Positions 1 to 6,098 of a DNA stretch of 10,749 nucleotides are shown here, piece by piece. Below the pieces are notes generated by a model, which saw only the letters and a program-made list of their open reading frames with translations, made no database searches and had not been told where the DNA came from. Source of the stretch: CBDUBU01 sp965365465 (GTDB lineage Bacteria > Bacteroidota > Rhodothermia > Rhodothermales > DASSAV01); the NCBI GenBank assembly GCA_965365465.1, contig CBDUBU010000132.1:1-10749 (forward strand), written 5' to 3'. The stretch's first letter is position 1, and each line of letters starts with the position of its first letter. The translations under genes and the position numbers were made by a program.

Positions 1-44
1 GGGTGGATCAAGAGCGTTTCCTGAAAAGGATGAACGCTTATCAG

Positions 45-85
45 AACAGCAGCGGCTCCGGTCACGGATCGCTGCTGTTTTTGTT
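45..85 (+). terminator. Rho-independent terminator of the gene upstream of the window
   Basis: A perfect 10-base inverted repeat (AACAGCAGCG at 45-54, CGCTGCTGTT at 70-79) can form a stem. The 15-base loop contains a further short CCG/CGG pairing (58-60 with 65-67). The right arm runs straight into a T-rich tract (78-85, TTTTTGTT), so the signal works in the plus direction; the reverse strand has no U-run after the stem. It most likely ends a plus-strand gene left of the window. One frame gives a possible last codon series ending in TGA at 22-24, but 24 bases are too few to call that gene. Confidence 0.75.
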
Positions 86-178
86 AAAGCGAATGCGGAT
101 GCATTCTCGCCGCTGTTATTGTATCTTTACGCGGTTTATACGATTAGAAACGATACACTAACAGTTGCAGGAGATCTT

Positions 179-1111
179 GTGAGTATTCTAGCGGTTGGCA
201 CAGTAGCCCTTGATTCGATTGAGACACCCTTCGGGTCGGTAGACCACATGCTGGGAGGAAGCGCCACGTATGCAACCCTGGCTGCTCGTTATTTTTGCGA
301 CGACGTACGGCTTGTAGCGGTGGTTGGCGACGACTTCCCGGAGCAGGATATGCAGGTGCTCCGCGAGAGCGGTGTTGATCTCGACGGGCTGGTCGTTGAG
401 CCGGGTGGAAAGACGTTTGCGTGGGAAGGACGGTATCATTATGACCTGAATGACCGCGACACGCTGGCGACCCACCTCAATGTGCTTCAGACATTCGACC
501 CGGTGCTTCCAGATCATTATCGGGACAGCCGGATTGTTTTCCTGGGAAACCTGGACCCTGCTATCCAGAAAAAGGTGCTCGACCAGGTGCAAAACCCGGC
601 GCTGGTCGTGTGCGATACCATGAATTTCTGGATAGAGCACACGCCGGACACACTTCGGGAAACGCTCAAACGGGTGGATTGCCTTATCATCAATGATGCG
701 GAAGCGCGTCAGCTTTCCGGATTCCCCAACCTTATCCGCGCAGCGCGGGCTATTCGCGAGATGGGACCGCGCATCCTCGTAATAAAGAAAGGGGAACACG
801 GAGCGCTTTTGTTCGACGATCACATCGTTTTCAGTACCCCTGCCTATCCGTTGGAAGAAATTCAGGATCCAACAGGCGCCGGGGATACCTTTGCAGGAGG
901 ATTTGCAGGATACCTGGCCCGCGAAACGTGCATCGACCTTGATTGCCTGAAACGCGCCGTCGTCTTCGGCAGCGCGATGGCATCCTTTACCGTTGAAAAG
1001 TTTGGTCCCGAACGACTATTCCATCTCAGCCAGAGCGAGATCAATGAGCGTATAGATGCCTTTCGTGAGATGTCGGCCATTCCCGAAGTTTTGCCCCTGG
1101 CCCGGCTCTGA
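179..1111 (+). CDS. PfkB-family carbohydrate/nucleoside kinase
   Basis: A ribokinase-like (PfkB) kinase of 310 residues, the usual length for the family, which transfers phosphate from ATP to a sugar or nucleoside in the cytoplasm. The N-terminal substrate-side glycine motif is seen as LGGSATYAT (about residues 25-33). The C-terminal PfkB signature is DPTGAGDTFAGG at 230-241, where GAGD forms the anion hole and Asp236 is the expected catalytic base. VIKKGEHGALL, just before it, is the typical strand-turn of the fold. I chose GTG at 179 because AGGAG at 169-173 lies 5 bases upstream and the fold begins right there (SILAVGTVALDS). The same frame is open back to position 2, and an ATG exists at 119, but the extra residues do not look like this family and a terminator hairpin lies in that stretch. 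The substrate cannot be read from the sequence. folB follows 115 bases downstream, with no evident functional link. Confidence 0.9.
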   Translation: MSILAVGTVALDSIETPFGSVDHMLGGSATYATLAARYFCDDVRLVAVVGDDFPEQDMQVLRESGVDLDGLVVEPGGKTFAWEGRYHYDLNDRDTLATHLNVLQTFDPVLPDHYRDSRIVFLGNLDPAIQKKVLDQVQNPALVVCDTMNFWIEHTPDTLRETLKRVDCLIINDAEARQLSGFPNLIRAARAIREMGPRILVIKKGEHGALLFDDHIVFSTPAYPLEEIQDPTGAGDTFAGGFAGYLARETCIDLDCLKRAVVFGSAMASFTVEKFGPERLFHLSQSEINERIDAFREMSAIPEVLPLARL

Positions 1112-1226
1112 GAAGGACTACTTCTGCTGGAACCGTCAACACTTCGTTAATTTTGCGAACAGGGGCGCGACAGGTAATTATAACTGGTTACTTTTACGTA
1201 AGAGCGATCCTTAGCGCGAGTATGAC

Positions 1227-1592
1227 ATGCCAATCAGCACCGTACGCCTGGTCAATGCCGTGTTTTATGCTCATCACGGCGTGATGAAGGAAGAGCACCG
1301 CATTGGAGGCCGCTATGAGGTAGACGTGTCTATGGATCTTGACTTCGAGGAAGCCGCTCGCACTGATGATCTGGCCTTGACCGTGGACTATGAGAAAATA
1401 TATCGGCTTGTCAAGGAGATCATTATGCAGAATAACTTCTACTTGATCGAGCGGCTGGCCTATCTGATCGCGCAACGAGTGCAGGAAACTTATGATAAGG
1501 TGCAGGGCATCGAGGTGACGGTGCGAAAGCCGAATCCTCCTGTTGGCGGCACGTGCGACCGTGCGGAAGCTGTGTATCGTTTCCAACGTTAA
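1227..1592 (+). CDS. folB: Dihydroneopterin aldolase FolB
   Basis: Folate biosynthesis enzyme that converts 7,8-dihydroneopterin to 6-hydroxymethyl-7,8-dihydropterin and glycolaldehyde; the family forms tunnel-shaped octamers in the cytoplasm. At 121 residues it has the normal length. The family hallmarks are present in order: FYAHHGVMKEEHRIGGRY near residues 13-30, with Glu23 at the place of the pterin-proximal Glu22 of the S. aureus enzyme; TVDYEKIY with Tyr55 (family Tyr54); LIERLAYLIA at 73-82, with the pterin-anchoring Glu75; and VRKPNPPVGG with the catalytic Lys101 (family Lys100). The ATG at 1227 gives the standard N-terminus; the site has only a weak GAG upstream. No other folate gene is next to it in this window. 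Confidence 0.95.
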   Translation: MPISTVRLVNAVFYAHHGVMKEEHRIGGRYEVDVSMDLDFEEAARTDDLALTVDYEKIYRLVKEIIMQNNFYLIERLAYLIAQRVQETYDKVQGIEVTVRKPNPPVGGTCDRAEAVYRFQR

Positions 1593-1629
1593 CATTCACT
1601 CCCGGATGCAGATTCTTAACACTTCAGGA

Positions 1630-1637
1630 TATATTTG
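1630..1637 (+). promoter_or_regulatory. Possible Bacteroidota-type -7 promoter element
   Basis: TATATTTG matches the Bacteroidota -7 consensus TAnnTTTG at all six fixed positions and lies in the 48-base gap between folB and the HDOD gene. No matching TTTG -33 element is seen about 19-21 bases upstream. It also lies so close to the start codons (1641 or 1647) that the transcript would be nearly leaderless. Chance occurrence remains quite possible. Confidence 0.25.
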
Positions 1638-1640
1638 CTC

Positions 1641-2543
1641 ATGTCGATGAGTCGCAGTTCTTATTCCGATTCTCATTTAGATAGAGAACATGCGCTGGGT
1701 ATTGAGCGTGCCGAAACGTTGCTCAGGGGAGTCCTCATTCCTCCGCGCCCCGCTGTGCTGCTTCAGGTGCTGGAAGAGCAGCGGAAACCGGATCCTGATC
1801 TTTCCCGCATCACAGACCTTATCAGCAGCGACGTTGCACTGGCTGCGGGAACGTTGAAGGTAGTCAACTCTCCGTTTTTTGGATTGCAGCGTAAGGTCGG
1901 ATCCGTGCGCCATGCAGTTCGCTTGCTTGGTATAGGCAACATCGTTCAGCTTGTGACTGGTTTGATGTTGCATTCCGCTTTCAGCCAGGGCAAAAGCCGT
2001 TTTATGGATGAGTTCTGGGGATGGTCAAACCAGCTAGCTATGCTTTGCGCGCTGGCGGCCCGTGAGGCCCGCATCGTCCCGGAGGATGCTTATACCCTGG
2101 GGCTTTTCGCCGATTGCGGTGTTCCGCTGTTGCTGCGGCGCTTTCCGGATTACCCGAAGGTCTTTACCGCTGCGCAAGGAATCGCCGACGCTACCGCAAC
2201 GGCGTATGAAGATAAACAGATCGGGACAGACCATGCCGCTGTAGGGTATATGATTGGAAAGTCTTGGAAGCTGCCGGATGCCGTCTGTCATTGCATCCTG
2301 CGCCACCATGACGCTGTGGACTACTATGGGACGAAGCATGAAGCCGTGGGAGAGGCAACCCCCATGCTGGCAGTTCTGGTTTTGGCGGTGCATTTATTGA
2401 GAAGTTTGCACGGCCTGCCGGTAAGCTACGAATGGACCCGGATTGGTGACGCCGTAAAGTCTTGCCTCGGCATGAGCGACGAGCAGATAGCAGCGCTTGC
2501 TGCGGAAGCCAGGGATATGTTTTCGGCGATGGAAACTGCCTGA
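1641..2543 (+). CDS. HDOD domain signalling protein
   Basis: A single-domain HDOD protein of about 300 residues. HDOD proteins are relatives of HD-type phosphohydrolases that have usually lost the metal-binding residues and act in regulation (chemotaxis, stress, cell cycle, c-di-GMP-linked output). Here the core runs from about residue 33 (IPPRPAVLLQVLEE) through the hallmark DLISSDVALAAGTLKVVNSPFFG and the helix SVRHAVRLLGI. The place of the HD dyad reads GLFADCGVPLL, so the His is missing. The later DHAAVGYMIGKSWKLPDAV and ILRHHD segments are typical. No receiver, GGDEF or other output domain is attached, so the partner is unknown. The start is uncertain: TTG 1635, ATG 1641 and ATG 1647 are in frame; AGGA at 1626-1629 lies 5 bases from the TTG and 11 from the first ATG. 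The gene converges on aguA with a 31-base gap. Confidence 0.88.
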   Translation: MSMSRSSYSDSHLDREHALGIERAETLLRGVLIPPRPAVLLQVLEEQRKPDPDLSRITDLISSDVALAAGTLKVVNSPFFGLQRKVGSVRHAVRLLGIGNIVQLVTGLMLHSAFSQGKSRFMDEFWGWSNQLAMLCALAAREARIVPEDAYTLGLFADCGVPLLLRRFPDYPKVFTAAQGIADATATAYEDKQIGTDHAAVGYMIGKSWKLPDAVCHCILRHHDAVDYYGTKHEAVGEATPMLAVLVLAVHLLRSLHGLPVSYEWTRIGDAVKSCLGMSDEQIAALAAEARDMFSAMETA

Positions 2544-2548
2544 TACTG

Positions 2549-2570
2549 CCTGCCGCTGATCTGCAGCAGG
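2549..2570. terminator. Stem-loop between convergent genes, possible bidirectional terminator
   Basis: In the 31-base gap between the HDOD stop and the aguA stop, CCTGC (2549-2553) can pair with GCAGG (2566-2570); two more G-C pairs follow after one C/A mismatch, leaving a six-base loop. There is no T-tract on either side, so this is not a classical intrinsic terminator. Its place between convergent genes is the main argument for a role in 3' end formation. Confidence 0.3.
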
Positions 2571-2574
2571 ACTG

Positions 2575-3666
2575 TCAGACGATGCCGGTCGGTATCTGCT
2601 GGGTCAGGCAATGAATAGCTCCCAACCCCCATATCACCTCGGTGCAGTCAAGAGGAATGACCTCCCGTGCAGGAAACAGGCGCTCCAGGGTTCGCTTTGC
2701 TTTGTCGTCGTTGGCATCGCGATACGTAGGGAGCAGCAGCACACCGTTTCCAACGTAAAAATTAGCGTAGGATGCCGGCATTCGTTCTCCCTTGCTCACC
2801 ACCGGCGAAGGCATGGGGAGTGTAACAATGCACAGTGGTTCACCGGAGACATCCGTAAAGGTTCTGAGCAACTCCAGATTTTCCTGTAATGGCTCATAGT
2901 TTTCGTCCTCTCGGTCTGTTTCGACAACCGTAACGACGGTATTGGGCCCTACGAACCGGGTGATGTCATCAATATGCCCGTCGGTGTCGTCGCCCGCGAT
3001 TCCCTCGCCGAGCCACAGCACTTTTTCCACGCCCAGATAGCTCTTCAGGCGACGTTCGATGTCATCACGGGAGAGGTGTGCATTCCGGTTCTCGTTAAGC
3101 AGGCAGGAATCGGTAGTGAGCAGCAGTCCGGCACCATTGACGTCAATGGAGCCGCCTTCCAGAATCATGTCGCCATCAATGAAGGGAAGTTGCAGCGCTT
3201 CGGCCATGCGAGCCGGAACCTGGTTGTCAAGGTCCCACGGAGGATACTTGCCGCCCCAGCTATTGAACCTCCATCCGGTTACCGCTGCTCTCGGTAGGCC
3301 GGCATCGGAATCTCGCGTAACGAAGATGCCGCCGTGGTCCCGAATCCAGGCATCGTTGGTGGGAATATGATGGAAGCGCACGGCTCCACGAACGCCGGAA
3401 TCATCGAGGACAGTTCGGACGTGCTGCTCATGAGCAGCATCATTGACATTGATATGCACCGTTTCATGGCGACTCAAAGCCTGCACGGCATGGGCCATCG
3501 TCTTCTCTACGGAAGCCAGTTCGTCGGGCCATGTATCGAGGTTGTGAGGCCACGAGAACCACGTTCCTGCATGAGATTCCCACTCGGCGGGCATACGGCG
3601 CCCCAGGGCTGCGGGCGTCTCGTGCTCAGCGCCCGACGCAATTTCGAGAGTGTTGCTTCTATTCAT
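2575..3666 (-). CDS. aguA: Agmatine deiminase AguA
   Basis: Hydrolyses agmatine to N-carbamoylputrescine and ammonia, the first step of the agmatine route to putrescine. A 363-residue member of the guanidino-group-modifying (peptidyl-arginine deiminase-like) superfamily, the usual size for AguA. Visible family motifs: MPAEWESHAGTWFSWP at 25-40; TNDAWIRDHGG at 103-113, with Asp110; LEGGSIDVNG at 169-178; GDDTDGHIDD at 225-234, with His231; and GAIHCLTQQ near the C-terminus, with the nucleophilic Cys353. All catalytic positions appear intact. The 24 residues before MPAEW look like a poorly conserved tail; Met25 is an alternative start, but ATG 3666 overlaps the aguB stop by 8 bases, which fits translational coupling. 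It is the last gene of the minus-strand run. Confidence 0.95.
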   Translation of the reverse strand: MNRSNTLEIASGAEHETPAALGRRMPAEWESHAGTWFSWPHNLDTWPDELASVEKTMAHAVQALSRHETVHINVNDAAHEQHVRTVLDDSGVRGAVRFHHIPTNDAWIRDHGGIFVTRDSDAGLPRAAVTGWRFNSWGGKYPPWDLDNQVPARMAEALQLPFIDGDMILEGGSIDVNGAGLLLTTDSCLLNENRNAHLSRDDIERRLKSYLGVEKVLWLGEGIAGDDTDGHIDDITRFVGPNTVVTVVETDREDENYEPLQENLELLRTFTDVSGEPLCIVTLPMPSPVVSKGERMPASYANFYVGNGVLLLPTYRDANDDKAKRTLERLFPAREVIPLDCTEVIWGLGAIHCLTQQIPTGIV

Positions 3667-4567
3667 CGATAAAACGTCGCGTCAGTTCGGAATAAGCGTC
3701 TATGCGGCGGTCACGGAAAAAAGGCCACTCGGTTCGGAATGCATCGATCCGCCCCCGTGCGATCTCTGCGACCATCACTGCTTCCTCGTCAGCCGGTGCG
3801 CGTAAGACGATGGAGCCATCCGGGGCAGCTATGAAGCTTTGTCCCCAGAACTCGATGCCGGAGCGTTCAGTGTTTTGCGGATCGTGAGGTCCCGGCTCGA
3901 ATCCAGTCCGATTGACTGCGACGACGTAACATCCGTTTGCAATGGCGTGGGCGCGTTGCGTCATTTCCCAGGCATTGTGCTGCGCCGTCCCGAACTGTTC
4001 TTTTTCATCGGGCAGCCAGCCGATGGCCGTCGGGTAAAACAGGATTTCTGCCCCTCGAAGGGCCGTCAGTCGCGCCGCCTCGGGATACCACTGATCCCAG
4101 CATATCAGCGTGCCCAGCTTGCCGTGCGACGTGTCGAATGCCTTGAATCCGAGGTCTCCAGGCGTGAAGTAAAACTTCTCATGAAAAAGAGGATCATCAG
4201 GAATGTGCATCTTTCGGTACTTCCCTGCATATCCCTGCGTCCCGTCAATGACAGCCGCCGTGTTATGGTACAATCCCTCGGAACGCTTCTCGAAGAGGCT
4301 GGCAATGATGGTGATTTCTCGCTCGGCGGCCAGGGTTTCCAGCACGCGAGTGGAAGGACCGGGGACAGGCTCGGCCAACTGAAAGTGGGCAGGATCGGCA
4401 GTCTTGCAAAAGTAGCGAGACCGAAAAAGCTCAGGCAGGCACACGATCTGTGCGCCCTGATCGGCTGCTTGCCGCGTCATATGCAGCGCCTTGTCGAAAT
4501 TCTCGTCTGGATGCTCTGAACAACGCATCTGAACGATACCGACGGACATATGCTCTGGTCTGCTCAT
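3659..4567 (-). CDS. aguB: N-carbamoylputrescine amidase AguB
   Basis: Hydrolyses N-carbamoylputrescine to putrescine, CO2 and ammonia, completing the pathway begun by AguA. A carbon-nitrogen hydrolase (nitrilase superfamily) of 302 residues. The Glu-Lys-Cys triad is visible: Glu46 in CLPELF, Lys119 in KYRKMHIPD and Cys156 in LICWDQWYPE. The stretch HIPDDPLFHEKFYFTPGD is typical of the AguB branch, as is FWGQSFIAAPDGSI later on. Met7 (MSVGIVQM) is an alternative start that matches the common N-terminus of the family; neither start has a strong Shine-Dalgarno. It sits immediately upstream of aguA with an 8-base overlap, and 56 bases downstream of the amidotransferase gene. Confidence 0.95.
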   Translation of the reverse strand: MSRPEHMSVGIVQMRCSEHPDENFDKALHMTRQAADQGAQIVCLPELFRSRYFCKTADPAHFQLAEPVPGPSTRVLETLAAEREITIIASLFEKRSEGLYHNTAAVIDGTQGYAGKYRKMHIPDDPLFHEKFYFTPGDLGFKAFDTSHGKLGTLICWDQWYPEAARLTALRGAEILFYPTAIGWLPDEKEQFGTAQHNAWEMTQRAHAIANGCYVVAVNRTGFEPGPHDPQNTERSGIEFWGQSFIAAPDGSIVLRAPADEEAVMVAEIARGRIDAFRTEWPFFRDRRIDAYSELTRRFIDE

Positions 4568-4623
4568 TTTCTCAGGGATGAGAGCTTGTTAGAAAGACGG
4601 CGCGAAGTACGGGTCTGCGCCTG

Positions 4624-5373
4624 TCAGGATTCCGTTTGGGTCACGAACTTTCGGAGAAAATCGTTGAGCAAATGATCTACCTCGGTGGTCTCGGCAAGGC
4701 TCTTCACAACCTCGTTATAGGCGTCATCCGCAGATATCTCGTCATAATAGCTTCGATAGGCGATCAGGCGCTCTTGCACACGTGACGCATCGAGTTCACT
4801 ATGAAATTGCGTGCCGTACATAGGCCTGTCGCGCATCCGGAATGCCTGGTTGCGTTGTGAGTCGTTGAAAGCAAGCTCTATGCCTTCAGGCGGCAGTTCA
4901 ACGACCCGGTCGTGATGGCCCATATTGACGCGGAAACTGGATGGAAAGTCGGCAAACAGCGGGTCGCGCCGCCCGGCTTCGGTCAGCGAAACCGTTCCGC
5001 ACCCAAGTTCTGCGCGTACGCTGTCATGGATAACGAGGCCGCCAAACGCCCGCGCCATCAACTGATGTCCCCAGCAGGACCCGAAGGTGGGAAGGCGCCG
5101 GTCATACAGCACATGAATAAATTGCAGGAGGTTTTCCATCCACGGAGCGTTTCCATGCACCACCGAGTATTCTCCGGCGCCGCCGATCATAATGGCATGG
5201 ATTCCCGAAAGCAACTGTTCATGGAGCTGCTCACGCACCACGTTGACGCAGCGAAGTTGATCTCGCCCCAGTCCGCACCGTTCCAGAAAGCACTCCTGCT
5301 CCTGGACCTCTATTTCGGGAGTGTTACGGGCCTGAATGAGCAGCAGTCGTGCTCCTGGTATAGGGTAGATCAT
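4624..5373 (-). CDS. Class I glutamine amidotransferase-like protein
   Basis: A stand-alone GATase1 domain of 249 residues. The nucleophile elbow is FGSCWGHQ with Cys100, and the catalytic His-Glu pair lies in GTQFHSELD (His191, Glu193). IMIGGAGEYSV at 61-71 is the usual oxyanion-side glycine segment, and MGHHDRV at 151-157 is the loop found in GuaA-like stand-alone amidotransferases. No synthetase domain is fused. About 50 residues follow the His-Glu pair, helical in appearance. The motif around Cys100 resembles GMP-synthase-type amidotransferase proteins more than PuuD (gamma-glutamyl-GABA hydrolase). The acceptor or true substrate is unknown. Its position just upstream of aguB and in the same direction raises a role in nitrogen or polyamine metabolism, but the 56-base gap and 88-base upstream gap leave co-function open. 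The start has no clear ribosome-binding site. Confidence 0.85.
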   Translation of the reverse strand: MIYPIPGARLLLIQARNTPEIEVQEQECFLERCGLGRDQLRCVNVVREQLHEQLLSGIHAIMIGGAGEYSVVHGNAPWMENLLQFIHVLYDRRLPTFGSCWGHQLMARAFGGLVIHDSVRAELGCGTVSLTEAGRRDPLFADFPSSFRVNMGHHDRVVELPPEGIELAFNDSQRNQAFRMRDRPMYGTQFHSELDASRVQERLIAYRSYYDEISADDAYNEVVKSLAETTEVDHLLNDFLRKFVTQTES

Positions 5374-5461
5374 CCAGGTGAACCTGTGTAGGAGTGCATG
5401 GGGGCAGGCTAATGAGCGAGATCCGTTACTGGCGGCGGGACGTTAGCGGAGCTTCAGCGTT

Positions 5462-6055
5462 TCATTCGGACACTAAATAGCCGAATTCGACTTGAAGCGT
5501 ACGGTAAAGACGGTGAAGTGGAAGGCCAACTACATTGTAATAGTCGCCTTCAATGCGAGCGATGTATAGCGCTCCGCGATCATCCTGGATGCCATAGGCG
5601 CCTGCCTTGTCCATGGGAGAGCCTGTAGCCACATAAGCATCAATCTCCTGCTCCGTCATTTCTCCGAAGGTTACGTGCGTGGACTCAAAGGCGGTCACGG
5701 ATCGCTTGCCTTGTGGATGAATAAGGGCAATCCCTGTATACACCGTATGGGTATTTCCACTGAGCCTGCGCAGCATCGCGCACGCATCGCGCTGGTCCGC
5801 CGGTTTGCCCAGCACATGACCATCTAGCACTACCACCGTGTCGGCTCCAAGTGTCAGGGCATCCGGATGCATCGCAGCCACCGGCTCCGCCTTTTCCAGA
5901 GCCAGCCGCTGTACGATGTCGGAGGGCGGTGTGTTCTCCGGGATCACTTCCTCAGCAGGACTGATCTCGACGGAAAAGGAGAAACCGACTTGTTCCAACA
6001 GCTTCTTGCGGCGCGGAGAGCGGGAAGCGAGAATGAAGGACGTTTTCAACAACAT
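5462..6055 (-). CDS. maf: Maf family nucleotide pyrophosphatase (YhdE/dTTPase type)
   Basis: Hydrolyses non-canonical or excess nucleoside triphosphates (dTTP/UTP type in the YhdE branch) to the monophosphate and pyrophosphate; Maf proteins are linked to housecleaning and to septum control. At 197 residues it has the normal length. The substrate-binding SRSPRRKKLL lies at 11-20, the metal/catalytic GADTVV at 70-75 with Asp72, LGKP at 82-85, and DKAGAYGIQ at 149-157, which is characteristic of the YhdE rather than the YceF branch. ATG 6055 is preceded on its strand by a run of seven A residues rather than a Shine-Dalgarno. The gene follows lnt by 43 bases in the same direction, so cotranscription is likely. 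Confidence 0.93.
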   Translation of the reverse strand: MLLKTSFILASRSPRRKKLLEQVGFSFSVEISPAEEVIPENTPPSDIVQRLALEKAEPVAAMHPDALTLGADTVVVLDGHVLGKPADQRDACAMLRRLSGNTHTVYTGIALIHPQGKRSVTAFESTHVTFGEMTEQEIDAYVATGSPMDKAGAYGIQDDRGALYIARIEGDYYNVVGLPLHRLYRTLQVEFGYLVSE

Positions 6056-6098
6056 GGTTTTTTTGGGACCGAACGCTAAAAAATCACCGGCGCCGTAA

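Noticed and set aside
188..823. 211-residue open frame antisense to the PfkB kinase gene
   Set aside because: No recognisable motif, no start signal, and the plus frame encodes a full kinase with intact motifs. High-GC genes commonly leave such antisense frames.
1110..1126. AGAAG/CTTCT inverted repeat right after the PfkB kinase stop, considered as a terminator
   Set aside because: Five-base, partly A/T stem with no T-tract after it; too weak to call.
1194..1201. TTACGTAA palindrome upstream of folB
   Set aside because: An isolated eight-base palindrome with no second copy or promoter core at the right distance.
1138..1625. The octamer AACACTTC occurs in both intergenic gaps flanking folB (1138-1145 and 1618-1625)
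   Set aside because: Only eight bases, at different distances from the following start codons and without shared flanks; likely chance.
3839..4519. 226-residue plus-strand open frame antisense to aguB
   Set aside because: Composition is unlike a folded protein, and aguB with its complete Glu-Lys-Cys triad occupies the opposite strand.
5374..5461. Gap between maf and the amidotransferase gene examined for a terminator, promoter or small RNA
   Set aside because: Only an imperfect CCGCTAACG/CGG pairing with several mismatches is present; no T-tract and no promoter hexamers at usable spacing.
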